The translations under genes and the position numbers were made by a program. From positions 186,001-250,000 of the forward strand of contig NZ_WXEW01000007.1 of the NCBI RefSeq assembly GCF_009901565.1: a DNA stretch of 64,000 nucleotides. Direction: 5' to 3'. Of the stretch, positions 1-9,095 are shown in pieces. How positions within the stretch are numbered: the stretch's first letter is position 1; every line of letters starts with the position of its first letter. The notes under the pieces were generated by a model. It was not told the origin of the DNA and searched no databases. It saw nothing but the letters and a program-made list of their open reading frames with translations. Source of the stretch: Herbidospora solisilvae. GTDB lineage: Bacteria; Actinomycetota; Actinomycetes; Streptosporangiales; Streptosporangiaceae.

Positions 1-2
1 GG

Positions 3-788
3 CGGCTGCGCGAGGCGCAGCGGTCGGCCGAACGACTCGTGGCGCTGGCCACCGAGCTCGACAACCACCTGGCGCTGGTCATCGGCCTGTCGGGGCTGGG
101 CCAGACCGCCCGCCGCCGCGGCGACCTGCAGGCCGCCCGCCACCATTTCACCCGGGCGCTGCGCATCGTGCGCACCTTCGACGCCCGCCAGTGGCTCATC
201 TCCTGCCTGGCCGGGCTGGGGTCGGTGGCGCTCGACGCGGGCGACCTGCCCGAGGCCCGCCGCCGCCTGGGCGAGGCGCTGCGGCTCGGCCGCGACGCCG
301 GGTTGCGCATGCAGTCGGCCCGCCGCCTGGAGACCTTCGCCGCGCTCCACCTCAGGCAGGGCGACCCGCGCCGCGCCGTGCTGCTGGCCGCCGCCTCCGC
401 CGGGCTGCGCACCGGACGGCCGGGGGCCCGCGTCGAGAACGTGCTGACGCCCGCCCGTGACGCCCTGGGCGAACCCGTCGTGGCGGCGTTGTGGGCCGAA
501 GGGCTCGCGCTGCCGTTCGACACGGCCGTCACGCTCGCGCTGGAGGAGTCGGCGGGCAGCCCGCCGCCCGTCGTCGCGCCGGTCGCGGTCGTGCCGCAGA
601 GCACGCTGACCGCCCGCGAGCGCGAGATCGCCGAGCTGGTCGCCCGGGGGCTCAGCAACCGGGCCATCGCCGACGAGCTCGTCATCAGCCAGGCGACCGT
701 GGCGCGTCACGTCGCCAACATCCTGGCAAAACTCGGTTTCACCTCGCGCACCCAGGTCGCCACCTGGGTCGTCGAGCACGGTGTGTAG
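3..788 (+). CDS. LuxR-family transcriptional regulator, C-terminal part (5' end outside window)
   Basis: The frame is open to the left edge, so only the C-terminal part of the gene is present. The visible part begins with TPR-like helical repeats (alternating LARR/AARHH/ALRLG helices over roughly the first 150 residues) and ends with a LuxR-type helix-turn-helix. The HTH signature is clear: LTAREREIAELVARGLSNRA, then TVARHVANILAKLGF and a closing SRTQVATWV. Such TPR plus LuxR proteins are usually large LAL or SARP-like regulators with an N-terminal ATPase. That ATPase part cannot be seen here, so the exact class and target are unknown. A short palindrome follows the stop codon. Confidence 0.85.
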   Translation, partial: RLREAQRSAERLVALATELDNHLALVIGLSGLGQTARRRGDLQAARHHFTRALRIVRTFDARQWLISCLAGLGSVALDAGDLPEARRRLGEALRLGRDAGLRMQSARRLETFAALHLRQGDPRRAVLLAAASAGLRTGRPGARVENVLTPARDALGEPVVAALWAEGLALPFDTAVTLALEESAGSPPPVVAPVAVVPQSTLTAREREIAELVARGLSNRAIADELVISQATVARHVANILAKLGFTSRTQVATWVVEHGV

Positions 789-803
789 ACGCCGCGCGGC
801 GTC
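788..803 (+). terminator. Short palindrome after the LuxR gene, possible terminator
   Basis: GACGCC GCGC GGCGTC is a perfect 16-base palindrome that overlaps the stop codon of the LuxR gene and is followed by the pyrimidine run tctcttct. It is short for an intrinsic terminator, so the call is tentative. Confidence 0.35.
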
Positions 804-1034
804 TCTTCTACACATGCACCTGCGCACATTCGCCGATGTGAGGGCCACCCCCGCCGACCTACGGTGAGTCCGTGGTCCGGTGCGGCGACTCCGTGGCCGT
901 CACCAGGCCCGCGAGGGCGGATGCCTTCTGAAGCCGGACGTCAGGGGGGGCATCTGGAAACGGCCGCGTGTCCGTCACGCCGGTCGAGGTCACCTCGGAG
1001 GGGTGGAGACCGAGACCGGGGGCACGTGGCCCGC

Positions 1035-1062
1035 GGGCCCGGGTCGCGCAGGACCCGGGCCC
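1035..1062. repeat. Strong GC hairpin in the 355-base gap between the first two genes
   Basis: GGGCCCGGGT (1035-1044) and ACCCGGGCCC (1053-1062) form a perfect 10-base-pair stem with an 8-base loop. There is no T tract after it, so it may be an attenuator or a factor-assisted terminator rather than an intrinsic one. It lies about 80 bases before the start of the AMP-binding-like gene. I see no convincing coding region in the rest of this gap (789-1143). Confidence 0.5.
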
Positions 1063-1143
1063 GTCCACGCGCATGCGGTTACACACCCTGCTACACACAT
1101 ATGCGGATTCCCGCCAGAGAACCTGACCCGTACGGTCACGGAC

Positions 1144-1863
1144 ATGGAGTCAGGGGTCACCGGCGCGGTGTTCGGACGATCCGCGCTGTGGGCCGACCGG
1201 CCGGCGCTGATCGATTTCGGCGAAGGCCGGGCCGTCAGCCACGGGACACTCGCCGCGACGGTGAGGAGGGCTGCCACGGGGCTGGTCAGGAGGGGGACCC
1301 GCCCCGGGCAGACCGCCGCCGTCTGCACCGACGGCGTGAGCGGGCATCTGACCGCCGTCTTCGCGGTCGTCGCGGCCGGTGGGGTGGCGCTGCCGCTGGG
1401 CGTGCCCGACCCGGCCGAACTGCTCGCCCACGACGTGCGGCTGATGTTCACCGGCGAGAGGCTGGCCGCCGAGGCGGTCGCGGCGGCGGAGGCGTCGCGG
1501 GTGCGGCAGGTCGTCTCGTTCGGCGGCGGGCCCGGCGCGACCGAGTTCGAGGTGCTGCTCGGGCTCGACCCGCTGCCGCTGCCGGTCGCCGCCGCGCGCA
1601 GCCCGGCGGTCGTCGCGGAGGAGGGCGAGCTCAGCCACGACGGCTTCACCGAGGCGATGGCGCTGCTCGACGGGCACGTCAGCCTCGACGAACACGACGT
1701 CGTGCTGGTCGACTGGCCGCCGTCGGGCTCGGCCGACCTGGCGGTGCTCGGCGGTCTGGCGTTCGCCAAGGGGGCGGTGCTCGTCACGGGCGGCGGACGG
1801 GAGCTGGGGGTGACGGTGGCGGCCGTCGTGGAGTGCGGGAAACGAGGGCTGCGCCGTATATAG
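1144..1863 (+). CDS. Short AMP-binding-like protein (N-terminal part of an acyl-adenylate enzyme)
   Basis: The protein is 239 residues, against about 500 for a complete acyl-CoA synthetase. Its first 120 residues follow the N-terminal subdomain of ANL enzymes: a WADRPALIDFGEGRAVSHGTL stretch, then VRRAATGLVRRGTRPGQ and a VFAVVAAGGVALPLG segment. The P-loop-like A3 motif, the A8 motif and the catalytic lysine domain are absent. The remaining 100 residues have no family signature that I recognise. It could be a decayed synthetase or a small non-catalytic relative kept for another role. The ATG at 1144 was chosen because homology begins there, although the frame stays open upstream. The function is unknown. 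Confidence 0.55.
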   Translation: MESGVTGAVFGRSALWADRPALIDFGEGRAVSHGTLAATVRRAATGLVRRGTRPGQTAAVCTDGVSGHLTAVFAVVAAGGVALPLGVPDPAELLAHDVRLMFTGERLAAEAVAAAEASRVRQVVSFGGGPGATEFEVLLGLDPLPLPVAAARSPAVVAEEGELSHDGFTEAMALLDGHVSLDEHDVVLVDWPPSGSADLAVLGGLAFAKGAVLVTGGGRELGVTVAAVVECGKRGLRRI

Positions 1864-1935
1864 AACCGTTGCTTGACGGGGCGGCTCCGGTGGTGGGTTG
1901 ATGGGCTGCCATTTCACACCCGGAGGTCGGCCGCG

Positions 1936-3207
1936 ATGAGGCGACGATGGACCGCGGTCGCCGCGGCGCTGCTCGTTCTGGTGACGTCGTGTTCGGGCGA
2001 GGCGGCGGAGACGCCCGAGCCCTCCGCGAAGCAGCGTGTCGAAGTGTTCTCCTGGTGGACGGGCTTAGGCGAGGCCGACGGCCTCAAGGCGATGCGCACC
2101 CTGTTCGAGAAGCAGAACCCCGGCTTCACGTTCGTCGACGCGGCCGTCGAAGGAGGGTCGGGCGACCAGGCCCGCGCCCTGTTGGCGAGCAAGCTGCAGG
2201 CCAACCAGCCCCCCGATACCTTCCAGGGCCACGCGGGCGCCGAACTCCAGGGCTACATCACCGCGGGCAAGCTCGAACCCCTCAACTTCCTGTACGACGA
2301 ACTGAAGCTGCGCGACGCCTTCCCGCCCCAGCTCGTCGAGCAGATCTCCGTCCACGGCGAGATCTACTCCGTCCCGGTGAACATCCACCGCTCGAACGTC
2401 CTGTGGTTCAACCCGCGGATCCTCAAGGCCGCCGGGGTGACCGGCGCCCCGCGCACCATCCCGCAATTCCTCGACGCGCTCGGCAAGGTGCGTGACACCG
2501 GGAGGATCCCGCTGGCCATCGGGCCGCAGTGGACCGTGGTGCACCTCTTCGAGTCGGTGCTGCTGGGATCGCTCGGGACGCGGACGTACAACAAGCTCTG
2601 GACCGCCGACGCCGACTGGAACAGCGCGGCGGTGAAGAAGGCGCTGACCGACTTCGCGGCGATCCTGGCGATGACCGGGCCGCCGCAGGCCGACTGGCAG
2701 CCGGCCGCCAAGCAGGTCGCCGACGGGGAGGCCGCGTTCACCGTCATGGGCGACTGGGCCTACAGCTACTTCCACAACAAGCCCGACGGCGGGCTCGGCA
2801 AGACCTCGAAGACCGACTTCGACTGGGCCGCCTCGCCGGGCACCGAGGGCACCTTCATGTGGTTGTCCGACAGCTTCACGCTGCCGCGCGGCGCCCCCAA
2901 CCGGGAGGGCGCGGTGGCCTGGCTCAAGGTGGCCGCGAGCAAGGCCGGGCAGGACGCGTTTAACCCGCTGAAGGGCTCGATCCCGGCCCGCCGCGACGCC
3001 GACACCTCGCTCTACAAGAACTATCTGGCCTGGAACCTGGGCGAGTGGTCGCGCGACGAGCTGGCCGGGTCGATCCAGCACGGCGTCGTCGCCAACGACG
3101 GCTGGCGGGCGGCCATCAACGACGCGGTCGGCATCTTCATCGACGACCCGGACGTCGCGGAGTTGCAGCGGGCGCTCGTGCTGGCGGCGAAAAACAGTGG
3201 CCAATAG
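1936..3207 (+). CDS. ABC transporter sugar-binding lipoprotein
   Basis: This is a 423-residue extracellular solute-binding protein of family 1 (sugar type). An N-terminal signal peptide (RRRWTAVAAALLVLV) ends in a lipobox V-T-S-C, so the mature protein should be lipid-anchored at the outer face of the membrane. The body starts VEVFSWWTGLGEADGLKAM and contains the WxxG and GDWAYSYF elements usual for carbohydrate-binding members. The ATG at 1936 is preferred over an upstream in-frame start because cggaggtcgg precedes it and the signal peptide then begins with MRRR. No permease or ATPase gene lies next to it, so its transport partners must be elsewhere. The substrate is unknown. Confidence 0.85.
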   Translation: MRRRWTAVAAALLVLVTSCSGEAAETPEPSAKQRVEVFSWWTGLGEADGLKAMRTLFEKQNPGFTFVDAAVEGGSGDQARALLASKLQANQPPDTFQGHAGAELQGYITAGKLEPLNFLYDELKLRDAFPPQLVEQISVHGEIYSVPVNIHRSNVLWFNPRILKAAGVTGAPRTIPQFLDALGKVRDTGRIPLAIGPQWTVVHLFESVLLGSLGTRTYNKLWTADADWNSAAVKKALTDFAAILAMTGPPQADWQPAAKQVADGEAAFTVMGDWAYSYFHNKPDGGLGKTSKTDFDWAASPGTEGTFMWLSDSFTLPRGAPNREGAVAWLKVAASKAGQDAFNPLKGSIPARRDADTSLYKNYLAWNLGEWSRDELAGSIQHGVVANDGWRAAINDAVGIFIDDPDVAELQRALVLAAKNSGQ

Positions 3208-3231
3208 ACCGGTTTGTCATAACATCGCCCG

Positions 3232-4446
3232 GTGAGCGTGGTTGACGACCGGGGCGCGACCTTCGGTGAACTGTTCCGAATCGGCGAGTTCCGCGCACTG
3301 TTCGGCAGCCAGCTGCTGCTGACGCTGAGCGAGTCGGTCAAGATGCTGGCGTTCTCCGTCATCGTCTACGACCGCACCGAGTCGGCCGGGTTGTCGGCCA
3401 TCTCGTGGATGATCGGCTTCCTGCCGATGATGCTCGGCGGCCTGTTCCTGTCGTCGGTCGCCGACCGCGTCCGGCCCCGGGTGCTGATGATCATCGGGGA
3501 GCTCACGCGGGTCGTGGTGTGCCTGCTCCTGGCGTTCGCCGGGCTGCCGGTGTGGGCGATGTTCGCGGTCGTCCTGGTCACCGGCGTGCCGACCGCCGTG
3601 TTCATGGCGGCCCGCAACGCGGTGCTGCCCGACATCCTCGACGGCGACCGGTTCGTGCTCGGGCGGGCCCTGTTCACCATGACGGGCGCCGGGGCGCAGA
3701 TCGCCGGGCTCGCGGTCGGCGGGGCCATGCTCGCGCTGACCGGGCCCGAGGGCGCGCTGCTCATCACCGCCGGGCTGTCGCTGGCCGCCGTGCCGATCGT
3801 CCGGTTCGGCATCGTGAACCGGCCGGCCCGAGCGGTCAAGGACGGCACCGGCGCGGTGCGCGCCACGCTGCGCGGCAACTGGCAGCTGCTGACCGACCGG
3901 ACCATCCGGGGGCTGCTGCTGGCCGGATGGATGCCGCTGATGTTCATGGTCGGTTCGGAGGCCGTGTTCATCCCCTATCTGACCGAGATGGGGCAGGCCG
4001 GGGCGGCCGGGTTCGTGCTGGCCGCGACGGCCGCCGGGATGGGCTTCGGGGAGTTCGTCGTCGGCCGGTTCGTGTCGCCGGCGAACCGGGTCAGGCTCGG
4101 GCTGCCGCTGGTCGCGCTGATGGGGCTGCCGCTCATCGGGTTCCTGGCCGCGCCGGGACCGTGGTGGGCCGGCACCCTGGCGTTCCTCGCGGGGAACGGG
4201 CTGGCCTACCAGCTCATGCTGCAGCGGCCGTTCGTCGACGCGGTGCCCGAGGCGCGGCGCGGGCTGGCGTTCGGGCTGCAGGGGTCGGGGATGATGACCG
4301 TCCAGGGGCTCGGGGGAGTGGTGGCCGGCGGCCTGGCCGAACTGGTCGAGGTGCACCACGCCATCGCCATCTGCGGCGGGCTGGTGCTCGTGTCGGGGGC
4401 GTTGTTGTGGCGGCCGCTCAGCCGGCCCGCCCGCGAAGGGGTCTAG
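3232..4446 (+). CDS. MFS transporter
   Basis: This is a 404-residue integral membrane protein with about twelve hydrophobic helices. It has the MFS loop 2-3 signature as SSVADRVRPR and an internal duplication typical of the superfamily. It starts with GTG 24 bases after the solute-binding lipoprotein and may be co-transcribed with it. Its type resembles the DHA3-like (MacAB-independent) drug exporters. No substrate can be assigned. It ends against the converging IclR gene with no gap. Confidence 0.8.
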   Translation: MSVVDDRGATFGELFRIGEFRALFGSQLLLTLSESVKMLAFSVIVYDRTESAGLSAISWMIGFLPMMLGGLFLSSVADRVRPRVLMIIGELTRVVVCLLLAFAGLPVWAMFAVVLVTGVPTAVFMAARNAVLPDILDGDRFVLGRALFTMTGAGAQIAGLAVGGAMLALTGPEGALLITAGLSLAAVPIVRFGIVNRPARAVKDGTGAVRATLRGNWQLLTDRTIRGLLLAGWMPLMFMVGSEAVFIPYLTEMGQAGAAGFVLAATAAGMGFGEFVVGRFVSPANRVRLGLPLVALMGLPLIGFLAAPGPWWAGTLAFLAGNGLAYQLMLQRPFVDAVPEARRGLAFGLQGSGMMTVQGLGGVVAGGLAELVEVHHAIAICGGLVLVSGALLWRPLSRPAREGV

Positions 4447-5211
4447 TCACCGCTGCGTGGCGTGGAGGTCGGTCTCGATCCTGGCGGCGCCGGCCAGCAG
4501 CGGGGGCAGCAGGTCGCGCCGGGCCGACTCCAGTGAGGTGCGGCTGGCGTGCGACGACAGGTTGACGGCCGCGACGACCCGGCCGGCCCGGTCGCGGACC
4601 GGGACCGCGATGGACCGCAGGCCGTCTTCGAGCTCCTGGTCGACCAGGGCGTACCCCTGCTCGCGGACCTCGGCCAGCACCGCGCGGAGTTCCCCTTCCG
4701 AGGTGAGGGTGCGGTCGGTCATCCGGACCAGGTCGGCGCGGGCGAAATAGGCGTCGAGGTCGCACGCGGGCAACCCGGCGAGCAGGACGCGGCCCATCGA
4801 CGTGCAGTGGGCCGGGAAGCGGGTGCCGATCGCGATGGTGACCCGCATGATGCGGGTGGTGGGCACCCGGGCGACGTAGATGATGTCGGTGTCGTCGAGC
4901 ACCGACACCGACGCCGACTCGTGCACCTCGCCGACGAGCCGTTCGAGGTGGGGGAAGGCGACGTCGGGCAGCGACAGGTTCGACAGGTAGGCGTAGCCGA
5001 GTTCGAGCACGCGGGGCGACAAGGAGAACAGCCGTCCGTCGGTGCGGACGTAGCCGAGGTGGACCAGCGTCAGCAGGAACCGGCGGGCCGCCGCCCGCGT
5101 GAGGCCAGTCTTCCTGGCGACCTCGCTCAGGGTCAGTTCGGGTGAGGATCCGTCGAAGGCGCGGATCACCGACAGGCCGCGTGCCAGCGACTGCACGAAT
5201 TCCTCAGCCAT
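4447..5211 (-). CDS. IclR-family regulator (PcaR/PobR-like)
   Basis: The protein has 254 residues, the normal IclR length. The N-terminal winged helix (LTLSEVARKTGLTRAAARRF, about residues 26-45) is followed by the effector-binding GAF-like domain with HESASVSVLDDTDIIYVAR, PAHCTSMGRVLLAG and an AVNLSSHASR segment. Members of this subgroup control aromatic-acid catabolism (PcaR, PobR, PcaU). It diverges from a benzaldehyde dehydrogenase gene. The intergenic region carries two short palindromes of the IclR operator type, so local and auto-regulation are likely. Confidence 0.85.
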   Translation of the reverse strand: MAEEFVQSLARGLSVIRAFDGSSPELTLSEVARKTGLTRAAARRFLLTLVHLGYVRTDGRLFSLSPRVLELGYAYLSNLSLPDVAFPHLERLVGEVHESASVSVLDDTDIIYVARVPTTRIMRVTIAIGTRFPAHCTSMGRVLLAGLPACDLDAYFARADLVRMTDRTLTSEGELRAVLAEVREQGYALVDQELEDGLRSIAVPVRDRAGRVVAAVNLSSHASRTSLESARRDLLPPLLAGAARIETDLHATQR

Positions 5212-5235
5212 AGTCCGGCACTCTAGCGCCTCGTA

Positions 5236-5316
5236 TCGTTCTCATAACGAACCATTGTTCCGTTTGCGACCGATATGCCATCGTTCGCCAGACAAACCAA
5301 CGTTCGGATAGCGAAC
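5236..5316. promoter_or_regulatory. Two palindromic IclR-type operator sites between divergent genes
   Basis: TCGTT-CTCAT-AACGA (5236-5250) and GTTCG-GATAG-CGAAC (5302-5316) are both perfect 5-base arms around a 5-base spacer. They lie in the 135-base region between the IclR gene and the benzaldehyde dehydrogenase gene. The second resembles the GTTCG-type half-sites known for PobR/PcaU regulators. That this IclR protein binds them is inferred from position. Confidence 0.6.
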
Positions 5317-5346
5317 CTGGGTGGCCTGAACCCCAAGGAGGGTCAC

Positions 5347-6798
5347 ATGTCCCTGCTGGACCCCAAACTCTGGACCGGCCGGATCTACAGCGGCGGCTGG
5401 GTCACCTCGCAGGCGGGCGACGCGGCCGTGGTCGAGCCCGCCACCGGCGGCGAACTCGGCCGGATCGGCGTCGCCGGGGCCGACGACGTGCGGGCCGCCG
5501 CCCGCAGGGCCGCCCAGGCGCAGAAGGACTGGGCGGCGACCAACTTCGAGGAGCGCGCCGCCGTGCTCCGCCGTGCGGGCGCCCTCTTCGAGCAGTACGC
5601 CGAGGAGATCCACCACTGGATCATCCGGGAGACCGGCTCCGTACCGCCGAAAGCTGGCCTGGAGACCCACGTCGCCGCGCAGGAGTGCTTCGAGGCGGCG
5701 GCCCTGGCCTCCGGGACGACCGGCGAGATCCTGCCCACCAACCGCAAGCGGCTCAGCCTGGCCCGGCGCATCCCGGTCGGCGTGGTCGGCGTGATCGCGC
5801 CCTTCAACGTGCCGCTGATCCTGGGCATCCGCTCGGTCGCGCCCGCGCTCGCGCTGGGCAACGCCGTCGTGCTCAAGCCCGACGCGCGGACCGCCGTCTC
5901 GGGCGGGGTGGTGATCGCCCGGGTGCTGGAGGAGGCCGGGCTGCCCGAAGGGCTGCTGCACGTCCTGCCCGGCGGCCCCGAGGCGGGGGAGGCGCTGGTC
6001 GCCGACCCGCTGGTGCCGGTCATCTCGTTCACCGGCTCGACCGCCGCCGGGCGCAAGGTCGGCGAGGCCTGCGGACGCCTGCTCAAGCGGGCCCACCTGG
6101 AGCTCGGCGGCAACTCGGCGCTGATCGTGCTCGACGACGCCGACCTCGACCTGGCCGCCTCGGCCGGGGCGTGGGGCTCGTTCCTGCACCAGGGCCAGAT
6201 CTGCATGACCACCGGCCGCCACCTCGTGCACGCCTCCCTGGCCGACGAGTACGTCGAGCGCCTCGCCGCCAAGGCCGACCACCTGCCCGTGGGCGACCCG
6301 GCCACCCAGCAGGTCGCCCTCGGGCCCCTGATCTCGGCGGGCCAGCGGGACAAGGTGCACGCCCTGGTCACCGGCAGCGTCGAGGCGGGCGCGCGGCTGG
6401 CGGCGGGCGGAACGTACGAGGACCTCTTCTACCGTCCGACGGTGCTCGCCGGAGCGGGCCCCGCCTACGACAACGAGGTGTTCGGGCCGGTCGCCCCGGT
6501 CATGCCCTTCCACACGATCGAGGAGGCGGTGGCCCTGGCGGGCGACAGCGAGTACGGCCTCTCGCTCGGCATCCTCAGCCGCGACGTGATGAAGGCGATG
6601 CACCTGGCCGAGCAGATCCCCACCGGGATCGTGCACATCAACGACCAGACCGTCGACGACGAGGCGGTCGCGCCCTTCGGCGGGCTCGGCGCCTCGGGCA
6701 CCGGTTCGCGGTTCGGCGGACCCCGCGCGAACGCCGACGCGTTCACCCACACCCAGTGGGTGACCGTCCAGGGTGACATCGCTGCTTATCCGTTTTGA
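5347..6798 (+). CDS. NAD(P)-dependent benzaldehyde dehydrogenase (XylC-like ALDH)
   Basis: This 483-residue aldehyde dehydrogenase opens with MSLLDPKLWTGRIYSGGW, the usual start of the benzaldehyde dehydrogenase branch (XylC type), which oxidises aromatic aldehydes to acids. The cofactor and catalytic elements are present: FNVPLILGIRS, SFTGSTAAGRKVGEACG, ELGGNSALIVLDDADLD, the catalytic cysteine in HQGQICMTTGR, and EVFGPVAPVMPF. The ATG at 5347 follows aaggagggtcac, a strong ribosome site. The divergent IclR regulator and two operators suggest induction by an aromatic compound. A NimT/CynX-like MFS gene follows and may share the transcript. Confidence 0.85.
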   Translation: MSLLDPKLWTGRIYSGGWVTSQAGDAAVVEPATGGELGRIGVAGADDVRAAARRAAQAQKDWAATNFEERAAVLRRAGALFEQYAEEIHHWIIRETGSVPPKAGLETHVAAQECFEAAALASGTTGEILPTNRKRLSLARRIPVGVVGVIAPFNVPLILGIRSVAPALALGNAVVLKPDARTAVSGGVVIARVLEEAGLPEGLLHVLPGGPEAGEALVADPLVPVISFTGSTAAGRKVGEACGRLLKRAHLELGGNSALIVLDDADLDLAASAGAWGSFLHQGQICMTTGRHLVHASLADEYVERLAAKADHLPVGDPATQQVALGPLISAGQRDKVHALVTGSVEAGARLAAGGTYEDLFYRPTVLAGAGPAYDNEVFGPVAPVMPFHTIEEAVALAGDSEYGLSLGILSRDVMKAMHLAEQIPTGIVHINDQTVDDEAVAPFGGLGASGTGSRFGGPRANADAFTHTQWVTVQGDIAAYPF

Positions 6799-6821
6799 CC
6801 GATCTTGTAGGTTCGGGGGTC

Positions 6822-7982
6822 ATGAGAAAGAACGGCTGGTTGTTGCTGGTCGCCGGGTTCGTCCTGGCCGCCCTCAACCTGCGACCGGCGCTCGCCGGAG
6901 TCTCGCCGCTCCTGGGCGAGATCATGTCCGACCTGTCCCTCTCCCCCGCGGCGGCCGGGGCCATCACCACCATCATGTTGTTGTGCCTCGGCCTCCTGGG
7001 CCCGCTGGGCCCGATCCTGTCCTCCCGCCTCGGTCTCGACCGCACCCTCATGGCGGGCATGCTGCTCCTCATCGCCGGAGTCGTCATCCGCAGCTCCGGC
7101 GGCGTCGTCACGCTCTACCTGGGCGCGGCGATGGCCGGCACCGCCATCGCGTTCATGAACGTGATCATGCCGGGCCTGGTCAAACAGCACTTCCCCGACC
7201 GGGTGGGCCTGTTCACCGGCCTCTACGTCAGCAGCCTGGTCAGCGGCGCCGCCCTCGGCTCGGCCGTGATGGTGCCGCTCGCCCAGGAGATGGGCTGGCG
7301 CTGGGCCGCCGCCACGACGGCGATCTTCGCCCTGATCTCGGCGATCGTCTGGTTGCCGCAGGTGCTCCGCACCCCGACCCCGCCGCCCCCGCAGGCGCCG
7401 CGGCCCTTCCGGGCCCTGATGAAGCGCCGGGTGACCTGGTACGTCGCGACGTACATGGGCGTCCAGTCGATGACCTTCTACATCATGCTGGCCTGGCTGC
7501 CCACGATCTTCACCGACGCCGGGCTCAGCGCCGACGACGCCGGATACCTGCTCGGGCTGACCAACGTGGCCCAGATCGCCGCCACCCTGACCGTGCCGAT
7601 TCACGCGGGGAAGGCGAAATCGCAGGTTCCGCACGTCATGTGGGCGGCCGTGGTCACCATCGTCGGGTACGTCGGCGTGTTGTTCTGGCCGACCACCGTC
7701 CCGTGGTTGTGGATGATCGTGCTCGGCCTCGGCCAGGGCGCCTCGATCGCGCTGGCGCTGCTGATCATCACGCTGCGTGCCCCCGACCCCCGTTCGGTCA
7801 CCGCCCTGTCGGCCGTCGCCCAGTCGACCGGCTACACCCTGGCCGCCATCGGCCCGGTCGTGATCGGCGCCATCTACCAGGTCAGCGGGGGCTGGACGGT
7901 TCCCCTGGTCGTGGGGCTCGGCGTCTGCGGCGTGCAATTGGTGTTGGGTTATCTCGCCGCACGTCAACCGCACGGCACCTGA
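6822..7982 (+). CDS. MFS transporter, CynX/NimT family
   Basis: The protein has 386 residues and about twelve membrane helices. The opening LLLVAGFVLAALNLRPALAG followed by VSPLLGEIMSDLSLSPAAAG is characteristic of CynX (cyanate) and NimT (2-nitroimidazole) exporters. The ATG at 6822 is chosen over an open frame 9 codons longer because the family begins at this point. It follows the benzaldehyde dehydrogenase gene after only 23 bases. The substrate is not known. Confidence 0.8.
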   Translation: MRKNGWLLLVAGFVLAALNLRPALAGVSPLLGEIMSDLSLSPAAAGAITTIMLLCLGLLGPLGPILSSRLGLDRTLMAGMLLLIAGVVIRSSGGVVTLYLGAAMAGTAIAFMNVIMPGLVKQHFPDRVGLFTGLYVSSLVSGAALGSAVMVPLAQEMGWRWAAATTAIFALISAIVWLPQVLRTPTPPPPQAPRPFRALMKRRVTWYVATYMGVQSMTFYIMLAWLPTIFTDAGLSADDAGYLLGLTNVAQIAATLTVPIHAGKAKSQVPHVMWAAVVTIVGYVGVLFWPTTVPWLWMIVLGLGQGASIALALLIITLRAPDPRSVTALSAVAQSTGYTLAAIGPVVIGAIYQVSGGWTVPLVVGLGVCGVQLVLGYLAARQPHGT

Positions 7983-8012
7983 TCTTCACCTCACCCCTTT
8001 ACCGTCCGGCCC

Positions 8013-9095
8013 ATGAGTCTCACGCGCAGAGGCGCGATCACCGTGCTCGCGGCCGGAACGGCCGCCGGCGCCCTGATGGGCACCACCCCCGCGTCCGCCA
8101 AGCGCCGCTTCGGCGACGTCACCGTGATCGGCCACCGGGGCGCCAGCGCCGTCCGTCCGGAGCACACCCTGCTCTCGTACGAGGCGGCCATCGCCCTGGG
8201 GGCCGACTACATCGAGCCCGACCTCGTCTCCACCAAGGACGGCGTGCTCGTCGCCCGGCACGAGAACGAGATCGGCGGCACCACCGACGTCTCCACCCGC
8301 ACCGAGTTCGCGGGCCGCCGCACCACCAAGGTCATCGACGGCCGCCCGATCACCGGCTGGTTCACCGAGGACTTCACCCTCGCCGAGCTGAAGACGCTGC
8401 GGGCCACCGAGCGCATCCCCGACCTGCGGCCGAACAACGCCGCGTTCAACGGCCTGGCCGAGATCCCCACCCTGGAGGAGGTGATCCAGCTGGCGCAGCG
8501 TCACGAGGTCGGCATCTACCCGGAGACGAAGCACCCCACGTACTTCGACTCCATCGGCCTGTCGCTGGAGGAGCCGCTCCTGGACGTGCTCGACCGCTAC
8601 GGCTGGCGCCGTTCGGGCGACCCGGTCATCATCCAGTCGTTCGAGGTCGGCAACCTGAAGGCGCTGCGGCCCAAGACCAAGCTCAAGCTGGCCCAGCTCA
8701 TCGACGCCGCCGGCAAGCCGTTCGACACCGCGACCCTCACCTACGACCAGATGGTCACCCGTGAGGGCCTGCGCGAGATCCGCACCTACGCCAACGGCAT
8801 CGGCGTCAACACCCGCCGGATCCTCCCGGTCGGCCCCGACAACCGCACCCTGCCGCCGACCACGCTGGTGCGCGACGCCCACCGCGAGGACCTGGTCGTG
8901 CACGCCTGGACGCTGCGCAACGAGAACGCGCAGCTGCCGGCCGACTACCAGTTCGGCAACCCGGCCAGCCCCGCGTTCCCGCGCGCGGTCGGGAACGTCA
9001 TGGGCTTCGCGGCGGCGCTGTTCGAGCAGGAGATCGACGGCATCTTCGCCGACGACCCCTCGATGCCCCGCGCGGTGCTCAGCTCGGACAAGTGA
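8013..9095 (+). CDS. Secreted glycerophosphodiester phosphodiesterase
   Basis: The protein has 360 residues. The N-terminus LTRRGAITVLAAGTAAGALM with an A-S-A cleavage region looks like a Tat signal peptide, which places the enzyme outside the cell. The GDPD fold is shown by VIGHRGASAVRPEHTLLSY (catalytic HRG and PEHT), by ADYIEPDLVSTKDG with the metal-binding E and D, and by ARHEN with the second catalytic His. A late GIFADDPS motif completes the family pattern. It releases glycerol 3-phosphate from phosphodiesters and is often a phosphate-starvation function. No PHO box was identified. Confidence 0.9.
   Translation: MSLTRRGAITVLAAGTAAGALMGTTPASAKRRFGDVTVIGHRGASAVRPEHTLLSYEAAIALGADYIEPDLVSTKDGVLVARHENEIGGTTDVSTRTEFAGRRTTKVIDGRPITGWFTEDFTLAELKTLRATERIPDLRPNNAAFNGLAEIPTLEEVIQLAQRHEVGIYPETKHPTYFDSIGLSLEEPLLDVLDRYGWRRSGDPVIIQSFEVGNLKALRPKTKLKLAQLIDAAGKPFDTATLTYDQMVTREGLREIRTYANGIGVNTRRILPVGPDNRTLPPTTLVRDAHREDLVVHAWTLRNENAQLPADYQFGNPASPAFPRAVGNVMGFAAALFEQEIDGIFADDPSMPRAVLSSDK

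Noticed and set aside
859-1098. Minus-strand 79-residue reading frame in the first gap
   Set aside because: It overlaps a strong hairpin, has low-complexity Gly/Pro/Arg composition and no ribosome site or family motif.
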